A stretch of DNA of 64,000 bases. Source: Massilimicrobiota sp. An134 (GTDB lineage Bacteria; Bacillota_I; Bacilli_A; Erysipelotrichales; Coprobacillaceae). How positions within the stretch are numbered: position 1 is the first letter of the stretch; each line of letters opens with the position of its first letter. The translations under genes and the position numbers were made by a program. The notes under the pieces are model-generated. The model was not told the DNA's origin. It worked only from the letters and a program-made list of their open reading frames with translations, and ran no database searches. Below are positions 1-7,975 of the stretch, one piece after another. The DNA lies in assembly GCF_002160815.1 (NCBI RefSeq), contig NZ_NFLH01000001.1, forward strand, positions 143,896 to 207,895, given 5' to 3'.

Positions 1-806
1 TGAATATTGTCTTCTGTTAAAATTAAATGATGTGGTGAAGCTTCACCTGATACAGATAAACCTTCTTTTTGAGCTTCATTTAATAAAGCTACAGTTTCTT
101 TTGTAGAAATATGACAAACATGATAACGATTGTGATATTGCCTAACTATCTCTAAATCTCTTGCTACCTGCTTATACTCTGAAGCACTATTAATACCTAT
201 TAAATGATGTTCTTTAGCATAACGTCCTTCATGTATACAACCACCATGCAGCTCACTTTCATCTTCACAATGAGCGACAATAATAGAATCTAAATTACTT
301 GCCAACTGCATAGCTAATTCCATCATCTCATCACTTTGAACACCTTTACCATCATCAGAAAAACCTACGACTATATCTTCATCAATAAGACGTGCCATAT
401 CTACTAATTTCTGACCTTGAAGATTTTGAGTGATTGCACTATATGTATAGATGTTAACACAACCATCTTGTTCAACCCTATGTTTGAAATCTAAAACTGT
501 TTCAATATCATCCATACATGGATTTGTGTTCGCCATAGCTACAATTGTACCATATCCACCATACAATGCACTTAAACTTCCTGTATGAATTGTTTCTTTA
601 TGTTCAAATCCTGGTTCTCTTAAATGTGTATGTATATCTATAAAATTATGTGAAACCAACTTACCTTGTAAATCAATGACAGGCATATCACCGTTTTCGA
701 TATTTGAAGATATCTCTTCAATATAACCATCTTTGACTAAAATATCTGTTTTTTGAAAAATACCCTGATTATATAAATAAGCGTTTTTTAATAAGTAATT
801 ATTCAT
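1..806 (-). CDS. pyrC: Dihydroorotase, N-terminal part (runs off the left edge)
   Basis: My translation of the minus strand from the ATG at 806 gives an open frame to the window edge, about 268 residues. It contains the dihydroorotase zinc motif HTHLREPG, followed by the NTNP, SDDG and HCED stretches typical of class I enzymes. The enzyme cyclises N-carbamoyl-aspartate to dihydroorotate, the third step of pyrimidine synthesis. Its start overlaps the end of pyrB by 8 bases, so the two are probably translationally coupled. The C-terminus lies outside the window. Confidence 0.95.
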   Translation of the reverse strand, partial: MNNYLLKNAYLYNQGIFQKTDILVKDGYIEEISSNIENGDMPVIDLQGKLVSHNFIDIHTHLREPGFEHKETIHTGSLSALYGGYGTIVAMANTNPCMDDIETVLDFKHRVEQDGCVNIYTYSAITQNLQGQKLVDMARLIDEDIVVGFSDDGKGVQSDEMMELAMQLASNLDSIIVAHCEDESELHGGCIHEGRYAKEHHLIGINSASEYKQVARDLEIVRQYHNRYHVCHISTKETVALLNEAQKEGLSVSGEASPHHLILTEDNI

Positions 807-1671
807 TTTCTAATACCTTATGAAGCATTGCCATTCTTACAAAAACACCATTTTGCATTTGTGTAAAAATACGACTCTTCTCACTTTCTACCAATTCGTC
901 TTTAATTTCTACATCACGATTAATAGGAGCAGGATGCATAATAATAGCTGTTTCCTTTAAACGTTGATATCTTTCTAAAGATAATCCATAAATCTGATGA
1001 TATTTTTCTTTAGAAAAATTTTCATCTCCAACATGACGTTCATGTTGAACTCTTAAAAGCATAACAATGTCCATGTCTTCAATAACATCATCAAAATCAA
1101 CATAGTTGTAGCCTTCCTGTTTATATTCCAATGGTCCAGAAGTATATACATTCATACCAAGTCTTTGCATAACATGATAATTAGAATGAGCGACACGTGA
1201 ATGTAAAATATCACCCACAATAACAACATTTAATCCTTCAAAATGTCCAAATTCTTCTTTAATAGTCATTAAATCAAGTAAAGATTGTGAAGGATGATTT
1301 CCTTTACCATCACCAGCATTTAAAATAGGAACATTAAGCTTTTCTAGCTGTTTAAAATAATCTTCTTCAGGATGACGAATAACTAAAGCATCACAACCGA
1401 TACTTTCAAATAATTTACAAGTATCATACAAAGTTTCACCTTTCTTTAAACTTGAATTACTAGCCTCAAAATTTTGAGTACGGCAGCCTAAATTACCAGC
1501 AGCCATATCAAAACTATAATGAGTTCTTGTTGATGGCTCAAAAAAAAGATTGGCAACAACTTTCTTTTGGTGATAATCAATCACTTTACCATTTTTAAAA
1601 GCAATAGCCTCATCAATAATATTTTGAATCTGTTCTAAAGACAGTTCATTTAAATCAACAATTCTTTTCAT
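799..1671 (-). CDS. pyrB: Aspartate carbamoyltransferase catalytic subunit
   Basis: The 290-residue product has the carbamoyl-phosphate motif FFEPSTRTH near residue 44 and HPAPINRD near the C-terminus, both diagnostic of ATCase catalytic chains. It condenses carbamoyl phosphate with aspartate. I take the ATG at 1671 because GGGAGG lies just upstream; an in-frame start at 1725 would reach back into coaD. Only 19 bases separate it from coaD, so there is no room for a PyrR attenuator here, unlike the Bacillus pyr operon. No pyrI gene is next to it. Confidence 0.95.
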   Translation of the reverse strand: MKRIVDLNELSLEQIQNIIDEAIAFKNGKVIDYHQKKVVANLFFEPSTRTHYSFDMAAGNLGCRTQNFEASNSSLKKGETLYDTCKLFESIGCDALVIRHPEEDYFKQLEKLNVPILNAGDGKGNHPSQSLLDLMTIKEEFGHFEGLNVVIVGDILHSRVAHSNYHVMQRLGMNVYTSGPLEYKQEGYNYVDFDDVIEDMDIVMLLRVQHERHVGDENFSKEKYHQIYGLSLERYQRLKETAIIMHPAPINRDVEIKDELVESEKSRIFTQMQNGVFVRMAMLHKVLENE

Positions 1672-1690
1672 AGATCCTCCCTTATTTATA

Positions 1691-2164
1691 TTACCCAAAT
1701 TTTTCATGTAATGCTTTTTCCACAATCGGTGGTACCAAGCCTGTTACACAACGATGGTGTGAAGCAATTTCTTTGACTGATGAAGAAGAAATATAAGAAT
1801 GATTAGGCCTCGTCATTAAAAAAATCATATCCACACTATCATCTAAATATTGATTTGAAAAGGCCAACTGTAATTCATATTCAAAATCCATCGTTGCACG
1901 TAAACCTCGTACCAGTATGGGTGCATTCATTTTTTTAGCATAAGATACTGCTAAATCATCACTAAAATCCACACGAACATTAGCGTAAGTTTTTGTCACC
2001 TCTTTTAAAAGCGCCAAACGTTCTTCAAGAGAAAACAATGTTGTTTTTTGCGGATTGACAAATATAGTGACATACAAAACATCATACATCTTACTTGCAC
2101 GTTCAATAATATCCAAATGACCACATGTAACCGGATCAAATGTTCCAGCATATACTGCATTCAT
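1691..2164 (-). CDS. coaD: Phosphopantetheine adenylyltransferase
   Basis: The 157-residue protein starts with the nucleotidyltransferase motif AGTFDPVTCGH and has the YISSSSVKEIA motif near the C-terminus, both hallmarks of CoaD. It adenylates 4'-phosphopantetheine to dephospho-CoA, the penultimate step of coenzyme A synthesis. Its ATG overlaps the rsmD stop codon (ATGA), a sign of coupling. The rsmD-coaD pair is conserved across Firmicutes. The length is normal for the family. Confidence 0.96.
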   Translation of the reverse strand: MNAVYAGTFDPVTCGHLDIIERASKMYDVLYVTIFVNPQKTTLFSLEERLALLKEVTKTYANVRVDFSDDLAVSYAKKMNAPILVRGLRATMDFEYELQLAFSNQYLDDSVDMIFLMTRPNHSYISSSSVKEIASHHRCVTGLVPPIVEKALHEKFG

Positions 2165-2721
2165 GATTTATTCTCCTTATATATTAATATTTGTAATGAT
2201 GTAATCCCATAAATTTGTTGTTTCTTTAATATAAATGGTTCTTTAACATCAATGGCTTCTTCTTTTAAATCTTCTATAACAATAATACAACCATCATTCA
2301 ACATATGATTTTCAACCAGAAAATCCAATATTTTCTGATGAACTTTCATACTATAAGGTGGATCAAGTAAAACCAAATCAAAGCAAATATTCTCCTGAGC
2401 AAACTTTAATAAAGCTTTCCAATAATCCATCTTATAAATATGAACAACATCTTCAATCTTTAATGCTTTTACATTGTCTTTCACTGTTAAAAAAGCACGA
2501 TATTGTTTATCAACACTATACAATTGATCCATACCTCGACTAATAGCCTCAATTCCAAGTCCACCACTACCAGCGAACAAATCTAAACATGTACCACCTT
2601 GAAAATAAGGACCTATCATATTGAATAAATTTTCTTTGTTTTTATCTGTTGTAGGTCGTGTTAATTTAGAATCAACACTTTTAAGTTGACGACTCTTTAA
2701 TTTTCCTGCAATGACTCTCAT
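2161..2721 (-). CDS. rsmD: 16S rRNA (guanine966-N2)-methyltransferase
   Basis: This 186-residue protein has the SAM-binding motif LDLFAGSGGLGIEAISRG and the catalytic DPPY motif (LLDPPYSMK) of N2-guanine methyltransferases. The N-terminal MRVIAGKLKSRQL and PTTDKNKENLFN segments are typical of RsmD. It methylates G966 of 16S rRNA during 30S assembly. GAGG precedes the ATG by about nine bases. It lies between ylbF and coaD, as in Bacillus, where the small ylbG gene would also sit; ylbG is absent here. Confidence 0.95.
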   Translation of the reverse strand: MRVIAGKLKSRQLKSVDSKLTRPTTDKNKENLFNMIGPYFQGGTCLDLFAGSGGLGIEAISRGMDQLYSVDKQYRAFLTVKDNVKALKIEDVVHIYKMDYWKALLKFAQENICFDLVLLDPPYSMKVHQKILDFLVENHMLNDGCIIVIEDLKEEAIDVKEPFILKKQQIYGITSLQILIYKENKS

Positions 2722-2731
2722 GAATTATACC

Positions 2732-3079
2732 TCACAACTGAAAACGTTCTATTTGTAAATCATCACTTATATTCTTAAAAACAATACATGTGACTTCTTC
2801 TAACAAGTCATTCAATTGATCATAAGCCTGATAATAATTCTGAATAAAAGAATTTTGACTCATCTCATATTGAACTTGCTGTAATTCTTTTTTTAATGAC
2901 TGTTGCCCAATATCTCCAGGATAGTCTTTTATTTTTAAATAATCTTCCTTCAAACTTTGATACCTCGATAATAATGCAACAGTCTGATCATGATACAAAT
3001 GACATTGTGCCTGATTATATTTTTCAAATTCTTCTGTTTTAAAAATAGCATCCATTAGTTCATCAATCATTTCATACAT
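2732..3079 (-). CDS. ylbF: YlbF/YmcA family regulator
   Basis: The product (about 115 residues) is a small, mostly helical protein of the YlbF/YmcA family. In Bacillus, YlbF, YmcA and YaaT form the Y-complex that adjusts RNase Y activity and is needed for competence, biofilm formation and sporulation. I prefer the ATG at 3079 because AGGTG lies six bases before it; an in-frame GTG at 3088 would lie within that ribosome binding site. The assignment rests on overall sequence pattern plus its position between ylbE and rsmD. Confidence 0.8.
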   Translation of the reverse strand: MYEMIDELMDAIFKTEEFEKYNQAQCHLYHDQTVALLSRYQSLKEDYLKIKDYPGDIGQQSLKKELQQVQYEMSQNSFIQNYYQAYDQLNDLLEEVTCIVFKNISDDLQIERFQL

Positions 3080-3088
3080 ATTTTTCAC

Positions 3089-3271
3089 CTACAATAACAT
3101 ATCTAACATCTGTAATAAAGTTCCTACTCTTTCAATACGGTCAGCAAAAGTCATTTTATTTTCTACTTTATATTGTCGTAAAAGTGTTGGAAACTCTTGA
3201 GGATAGCGTGATAAAATCAAATACCATTTTGGGTGCATTCTTAAATATTGACGCAACTCCTCATTAATCAT
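3089..3271 (-). CDS. ylbE: YlbE-like protein
   Basis: This is a protein of about 60 residues with the pattern LRMHPKWYLILSRYPQE, matching the conserved core of Bacillus YlbE (a P-x-WYR-x-LSR-type motif). The ATG at 3271 overlaps the stop of ylbD by 8 bases, so translation is probably coupled. A longer frame reaches 3328, but its extra residues lie inside ylbD. The function is unknown. Its position between ylbD and ylbF is the same as in Bacillus. Confidence 0.75.
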   Translation of the reverse strand: MINEELRQYLRMHPKWYLILSRYPQEFPTLLRQYKVENKMTFADRIERVGTLLQMLDMLL

Positions 3272-3572
3272 CGTACCACTGCCTATTTTGAGACTTTGGT
3301 TGTTCTTTAACAACAAAAGTGCTAACAAGATCTAAGATTTTTTGCAACCCCTCAAAACTTTTTGAAAGAGCATCTAAATCAACATTTTTTAAAATATCTA
3401 ACAACCCAGTCAAGTCTGTCCTATTATGTTTATAAGGTTCCCACATTTTGTCATCTTCACCATATAAAACATAAAATTCATAAAGTTGCTGCCAGGTATA
3501 ACGTCCTTTTACAACTTCTTCGCGAATAGCTGGTATTGTTTTCACAAAAGCTTTAAAATCATCAATTTGCAT
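3264..3572 (-). CDS. ylbD: YlbD-like putative spore coat protein
   Basis: The 102-residue product resembles the YlbD family: an N-terminal FKAFVKTIPAIREEV stretch, then WQQLYEFYVLYGEDDKMWEPYK, close to the conserved W-Q-x-F-Y-E...LGEEDPMW-PY core. The family is annotated as a coat protein in Bacillus, but its molecular role is unclear. It is the first ylb gene after ftsW in this operon, with a 28-base gap. Synteny supports the call. Confidence 0.75.
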   Translation of the reverse strand: MQIDDFKAFVKTIPAIREEVVKGRYTWQQLYEFYVLYGEDDKMWEPYKHNRTDLTGLLDILKNVDLDALSKSFEGLQKILDLVSTFVVKEQPKSQNRQWYDD

Positions 3573-3600
3573 ATTCTCACCATTAATAACATATGCAATT

Positions 3601-4815
3601 TTATTCCATTTGTTCTTTTAAAAGATCACGATTATATTTTGCAATGATAGATTGAGCAATTCCTAATCCCATCATAGCTGCCAAAGTTGAAGAACCCCCT
3701 GAAGAAATCAATAACAATGGAACTCCTGTCATAGGGATAAAGCCAGAAACTCCTCCAACATTCACTAATAAATGAGTAAAGAAATATAATCCTACTCCAT
3801 AAAGAATTAATTTACTTTTTGTATCCTTAATTCTTAATGCATAATGAAACATCTTATATATAATAATCACATAAGGAATTAAAAACAGCATGAAACCAAC
3901 CAAACCTAATTCCTCATAAATAATGGCCACAATAAAGTCATTATGTGATTCAGGTATATAGCCATACTTTTGAGTTGATGATCCAAACCCTTTTCCAAAT
4001 AAACCACCTGTTGCAAAAGCAATCAATGCATTCGTTAATTGCCAGCCATCACCTTCAATATCACCCAAAGGATTTAACCAGGTATAAATACGACCTAACT
4101 GATATGGTTTTAATATGAAAGTTGCACTTAACAATATAAGAATAAAACCAATAACCAGTAAAATCAAAGCAAGTTTTTTATATTTGGTATAGTATGGACG
4201 TGGTGTAATAAAAAACAACATCATACAGATAAACGCCATAATTAAAGAGCTTCCCATATCCTTTTGTAAAAAGACACCAACAAAAAAGGCAATAAAAATA
4301 GCTAAAATAGGTCTAAGTATACAATACCATAATTTTCTTTTTTGAAGTTCTTCCTTTTTTTGTCTTGTGATATTTCGAGGAATCTGACAATATTCTTCGA
4401 TTTCTCCAAAATGGAAAGACAGAAAAAGGATCATAATAACTTTCATAAACTCAGCAGGCTGTATAGTAAATGAGCCAATACGAATCCAGGCATGTGAACC
4501 TTTTCCATCTTCAAAAAATAAACAAGCTAACATTAAAACTAAACCCATAGCATAAAAGATCCATGTTGAATTGGCATTCACCCAGCTCTTTTTAAAACAA
4601 CGTGTCAAAAAAATCATCGCTGCAAAACCACCCAACACAAAAATAGCTTGTTTAATCATATTCATGGAAGCATACATAGGTCCCATCTTCGCTGATTGAC
4701 CAACTGAAGCACTTCCAATCATCACAATACCATATATGGTTAAAATAACTACACAAAAGTAAACTGTCTTATCAACTCCACGTCTTTTAAAAATTCTTTT
4801 CAATAAATTTATCAT
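3601..4815 (-). CDS. ftsW: FtsW-type SEDS peptidoglycan polymerase
   Basis: The 404-residue protein has about ten membrane segments and the SEDS family signatures: SASVG after the first helix, GSHAWIRIGSFTIQPAEFMK, the LQKDMGSS region, and PESHNDFIVAIIYEELGL. SEDS proteins polymerise lipid II glycan strands at the septum (FtsW), during elongation (RodA) or in sporulation (SpoVE). FtsW is preferred over RodA from its neighbours, since the UPF0223 and ylb genes surround it. Its ATG overlaps the upstream stop and has no clear ribosome binding site, so it likely depends on coupling. SpoVE cannot be excluded. Confidence 0.88.
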   Translation of the reverse strand: MINLLKRIFKRRGVDKTVYFCVVILTIYGIVMIGSASVGQSAKMGPMYASMNMIKQAIFVLGGFAAMIFLTRCFKKSWVNANSTWIFYAMGLVLMLACLFFEDGKGSHAWIRIGSFTIQPAEFMKVIMILFLSFHFGEIEEYCQIPRNITRQKKEELQKRKLWYCILRPILAIFIAFFVGVFLQKDMGSSLIMAFICMMLFFITPRPYYTKYKKLALILLVIGFILILLSATFILKPYQLGRIYTWLNPLGDIEGDGWQLTNALIAFATGGLFGKGFGSSTQKYGYIPESHNDFIVAIIYEELGLVGFMLFLIPYVIIIYKMFHYALRIKDTKSKLILYGVGLYFFTHLLVNVGGVSGFIPMTGVPLLLISSGGSSTLAAMMGLGIAQSIIAKYNRDLLKEQME

Positions 4816-5072
4816 CGCATGTCAATCCAATCATTGTCTTTAGCTTTTTGAAAAACTTTATATATTGAATAATGTGAAACCTTTTCAAAAGCAGCATCAA
4901 TTTGTTTTTGTTCACTTTTTGAATCAACAACTTTTATATATCGACGATAACATGTCATAAATTCATCTTTTGAAATACCTTCTTCATAAGCTTTTTCAAC
5001 AGCATTATATAAAGACATTACATCAATAATATCTTGGGTATCCCAAAATGGACTCAACGGATAATCGTACAT
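4812..5072 (-). CDS. UPF0223 family protein (YktA-like)
   Basis: This small protein of about 86 residues matches the UPF0223/YktA pattern: YPLSPFWDTQDIIDVMSLYNAVEKAYEEGI, then a YRRYIKVVDSKSEQKQ segment and SxYKVFQKAKD near the end. Its function is not known. I chose the ATG at 5072, which AGGA precedes; the in-frame GTG at 5081 is too close to that site. It is the first gene of the operon running leftwards to pyrC, and a TATAAT-like box lies about 35 bases upstream. Confidence 0.8.
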   Translation of the reverse strand: MYDYPLSPFWDTQDIIDVMSLYNAVEKAYEEGISKDEFMTCYRRYIKVVDSKSEQKQIDAAFEKVSHYSIYKVFQKAKDNDWIDMR

Positions 5073-5194
5073 TTTCTTCACTTCCTATCTTTTCATATTA
5101 TACATGATATGAATTAAAAATAAAACAGGAATTGGGTAGAAACACTAGCAAATTTGTAAATAAAGAATAGTTTAAAGTGAAAGGAGGGATTTCA

Positions 5195-5407
5195 ATGAAC
5201 TCTTGTTATAATTACGGAGGATGTGGATGCAATAGCTTCATGCCAACATTTGGATTTAATCCATTTGGATGTGGTGGCTGCAACAGTTTTCCAGTCATGA
5301 CAACAAGTTGTGGTGGATTTAGCTGCAATAATGGATGCACTTGGTTTGCTATTGTCTTAGTTGTCTTCTTATTGCTTATTATCTGTGGTTGCACAAAAAT
5401 TTGTTAA
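5195..5407 (+). CDS. YjcZ-like small sporulation protein
   Basis: The 70-residue peptide is rich in glycine and cysteine over residues 1-47 and ends in one hydrophobic segment (FAIVLVVFLLLIICG) followed by CTKIC. This Gly-rich head with a C-terminal membrane helix is the layout of YjcZ-family sporulation peptides, though the head is longer and has far more cysteines than usual. The ATG at 5195 has AAAGGAGGG before it. Its leader closely resembles that of the CotD-like gene at 43723. A strong terminator follows. Function beyond a likely role in spores is unknown. Confidence 0.65.
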   Translation: MNSCYNYGGCGCNSFMPTFGFNPFGCGGCNSFPVMTTSCGGFSCNNGCTWFAIVLVVFLLLIICGCTKIC

Positions 5408-5410
5408 TCC

Positions 5411-5444
5411 AAAAAATATGCTAGATTTCTAGCATATTTTTTTC
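5411..5444 (+). terminator. Rho-independent terminator after the YjcZ-like gene
   Basis: A 9-bp perfect stem (ATATGCTAG/CTAGCATAT) with a four-base loop is followed by seven T residues. It begins four bases after the stop codon at 5407. Confidence 0.9.
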
Positions 5445-5480
5445 GTTTATGATACAATACATGGCGAGGTGATTAACAAC

Positions 5481-6050
5481 ATGATTTTAATGAAAGATAT
5501 TATTGATGATCATCATCCTTTGATTCGTGAGATTTCTCAACCTGTAGAGATGCCTCTTAGCCAGGAAGACGAACAATTATTATTAGATATGCATGAATTT
5601 CTTGTGAATTCACAAGATGAAGAGCTTTCTGAAAAATATCAATTACGTCCTGCCGTTGGAATCGCAGCAGTACAATTAGGTATTTTAAAAAGAATGTGTG
5701 CTATTCATGTTTTGACATACGATCAGGATGGAAATATAAAAAAAGCCGATGACTATGCTCTTGTTAATCCTAAAATTGTTTCTTATACAGAAAAACAATC
5801 TTATTTAAAAGATGGTGAAGGATGTTTAAGTGTCAATGAGGAAAAAGATGGATATGTTCCTAGACATGCAAAAGTAACTGTCAAAGGATATGATGTTTTA
5901 ACACATCAAGATGTCACTATTGTCGCAAGAGGATTTTTATCTATTTGTTTACAACATGAACTCGATCATTTTGACGGTGTTCTTTTCTATGATCATTTCA
6001 ATAAAAACAATCCTAAGGCACCTTTGCCTAATGCTATGATTGTTGAATAA
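5481..6050 (+). CDS. def: Peptide deformylase
   Basis: The 189-residue enzyme has all three deformylase motifs: GIAAVQLG (variant of GxGLAAxQ), EGCLS with the metal-binding cysteine, and QHELDH with two metal-binding histidines and the catalytic glutamate. It removes the formyl group from new proteins. The long spacing and the YVPRHAKVTVKGYD segment are typical of the Gram-positive type II enzyme. I use the ATG at 5481, nine bases after GCGAGGTG. It stands alone, unlike Bacillus where def and fmt lie between priA and rsmB. Confidence 0.95.
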   Translation: MILMKDIIDDHHPLIREISQPVEMPLSQEDEQLLLDMHEFLVNSQDEELSEKYQLRPAVGIAAVQLGILKRMCAIHVLTYDQDGNIKKADDYALVNPKIVSYTEKQSYLKDGEGCLSVNEEKDGYVPRHAKVTVKGYDVLTHQDVTIVARGFLSICLQHELDHFDGVLFYDHFNKNNPKAPLPNAMIVE

Positions 6051-6051
6051 A

Positions 6052-6087
6052 GAAGCCCTATGAAATTTATTTCATAAGGCTTTTTTA
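6052..6087. terminator. Bidirectional terminator between def and metY
   Basis: An inverted repeat (AAGCC-TATGAAA against TTTCATA-GGCTT, one mismatch) is followed by T6 on the plus strand. It lies between two convergent genes and can serve both. Confidence 0.85.
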
Positions 6088-6091
6088 TTGA

Positions 6092-7366
6092 TTAAATTTG
6101 ATCAAATGCTTGATTTAAATCAGCAATCAGATCATCAACGTTCTCTAATCCTACAGAAATACGAATTGTTCCTTGTTGCACTCCTCCAGCTAATCTTTCT
6201 TCTTCACTCATTTGAGCATGTGTTGTTGATGCAGGATGTGTGAGTAGACTTCTAGAATCAGCAAAATTTGTAACATGAGTAAAAAGTTGAATATGATTAA
6301 TAACTGATTTTCCAGCTTCTAAACCACCCTTTACTCCAAAAGTAAACAATCCTCCAAAACCTTTTGGAAAATATTTCTGACATAAATCATATGATGAATG
6401 GCCTTTTAACTCAGCATAGCTTACCCATTCCACTTTTTCATGATTTTGTAAAAACTCAGCAATCTTTCTTGAATTTTCAACATGTTTATCCATACGTAAA
6501 GATAATGTTTCTAATCCAAGTAAAGTCATATACGCATTAAATGGCGACATACATCCACCTAAATCTCGCAATGTTTTCGCAACAGCTTTTGTACAAAAAG
6601 CCTCTTGTCCTAAATCTGCATAAACAATATCATGGTAAGCTTTATCAGGTGTTGTCATCAATGGGTATCTTTCATTATGCCAATCAAAACGGCCACTATC
6701 CACAATGATTCCTCCCATAACATTTCCATGTCCAGCAATATATTTTGTCGTAGAATAAACAACCAAATCAGCACCATGTTCAATAGGTCTAAATAAATAA
6801 GGCGTTGGAGTTGTATTATCTACGACAAATAATAAACCATGACGATGGCAAATTTCACTAATCGCATCAAAATCCAACATATCACCATTAGGATTACCCA
6901 CTGATTCAACAAATATCATTTTTGTTTTCTCATTAATTAAGTTCTCCATAGTATCCAAATCACGTGGATTAACAAAATGAGAAGTAAATCCCATTCCCTG
7001 CATTGTTCCTGATAATGAACCAATTGTTCCACCATATAAATTATTTGCAGCAATAATTTCATCACCACTTTGACAAACAGTCATAATCAATCCCATGATA
7101 GCTGCTGTCCCAGAGGCAAAAGCTACCGCTCCTACACCACCATCTAAAGCAGCCATTCTTTGTTGTAGAACATCTACCGTTGGATTAGATAAACGTGAAT
7201 AAAAATAGCCACCTTCTTCTAAGGCAAAAATATTTTTTGCCTGATCAGCACTATCAAATGTAAAAGCATTAGATAAATAAAGTGGTACACCTGTTGCTTT
7301 TGTTACAGGATCAGGTTTTTGTCCTGCATGTATCTGCAATGTTTCAAATTGATATTTCTTTGACAT
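6092..7366 (-). CDS. metY: O-acetylhomoserine sulfhydrylase (Cys/Met metabolism PLP enzyme)
   Basis: This 424-residue protein belongs to the cystathionine gamma-synthase fold. The PLP lysine is in STTKYIAGHGN, preceded by the DNTTPTPYLFRP loop, and FVESVGNP and YSRLSNPT motifs are also present. Its length and the HASSTTHAQ-like segment near the C-terminus (HPASTTHAQMS) fit O-acetylhomoserine aminocarboxypropyltransferase, which makes homocysteine directly from sulfide. A related O-acetylserine or methionine gamma-lyase role is possible. It is a single-gene unit. Only about 70 bases lie upstream, so neither a T-box nor a SAM riboswitch fits there. Confidence 0.85.
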   Translation of the reverse strand: MSKKYQFETLQIHAGQKPDPVTKATGVPLYLSNAFTFDSADQAKNIFALEEGGYFYSRLSNPTVDVLQQRMAALDGGVGAVAFASGTAAIMGLIMTVCQSGDEIIAANNLYGGTIGSLSGTMQGMGFTSHFVNPRDLDTMENLINEKTKMIFVESVGNPNGDMLDFDAISEICHRHGLLFVVDNTTPTPYLFRPIEHGADLVVYSTTKYIAGHGNVMGGIIVDSGRFDWHNERYPLMTTPDKAYHDIVYADLGQEAFCTKAVAKTLRDLGGCMSPFNAYMTLLGLETLSLRMDKHVENSRKIAEFLQNHEKVEWVSYAELKGHSSYDLCQKYFPKGFGGLFTFGVKGGLEAGKSVINHIQLFTHVTNFADSRSLLTHPASTTHAQMSEEERLAGGVQQGTIRISVGLENVDDLIADLNQAFDQI

Positions 7367-7412
7367 TCATATTCCCCCTTTTATGAAAGATATTGTATCA
7401 CAAATAAAATAC

Positions 7413-7438
7413 AAAAAAAAGCTATTCCATAGATAGCT
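7413..7438 (-). terminator. Terminator after the flavodoxin-like gene
   Basis: On the minus strand AGCTAT and ATAGCT form a 6-bp stem with a 7-base loop, followed by eight T residues. It begins at the stop codon of the gene ending at 7438. Confidence 0.8.
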
Positions 7439-7863
7439 CAATAATAATGATTACAAATATTTACCATATCTTCAATATATACACGACCACCAGAGATGAT
7501 ATCATCATCTAAATGATGTTTTGTTTTAAATGACTTCTTACAAGAATATGTTTCTCTCATTAATGGTAAGTCTTGTTTTAAACATAATTGAATGATTTTT
7601 TCCATTTCTTTGCTTTTAAAACAAAATAAGTTAAATAATGCCAGATTACGAATATGTTGACGAGATAGCTGACATATAAAATTTTCTAATTCTTTATCTT
7701 TTAAACATGGATATTCTTCAAATCCAATAACCAGAAGATCAATGTCTTCCTGAAAAGAAAAATCTGTTATTGGTTTGGCATAAGTTCGTGCATATCTTGC
7801 CATGTCTTCTGCTAAAAGTTTTGCATCTTTGCAATGCGTTGTATAAACAACTTGAACTTTCAT
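7438..7863 (-). CDS. Flavodoxin-like protein of unknown function
   Basis: The product is about 141 residues. It begins with a beta-strand, MKVQVVYTT, has an acidic second strand (DIDLLVIGF) and alternating helices and strands, which suggests a flavodoxin-like fold. The usual phosphate-binding loop (S/T-x-T-G-x-T) is missing; THCKDAK stands in its place, so FMN binding is doubtful. The C-terminal 35 residues contain CKKSF and a basic stretch. I chose the ATG at 7863, with AAAGGTGG upstream. It is monocistronic and divergent from the cotJ genes. No specific function can be assigned. Confidence 0.5.
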   Translation of the reverse strand: MKVQVVYTTHCKDAKLLAEDMARYARTYAKPITDFSFQEDIDLLVIGFEEYPCLKDKELENFICQLSRQHIRNLALFNLFCFKSKEMEKIIQLCLKQDLPLMRETYSCKKSFKTKHHLDDDIISGGRVYIEDMVNICNHYY

Positions 7864-7975
7864 AAAACCAGCCACCTTTCTATTTTATTATAAAAACAAA
7901 ATATGAACTGAAAATAAACATGTGTCCTTATCGTTTCATAAATCAAATCATATGTTATGATGGAAGGAGGTTTAT

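Noticed and set aside
799..1690. Possible PyrR attenuator or pyr box in front of pyrB
   Set aside because: Only 19 bases lie between coaD and pyrB, and they hold no hairpin.
7367..7437. Possible T-box or SAM riboswitch before metY
   Set aside because: The gap is about 70 bases and is occupied mostly by the terminator of the upstream gene.
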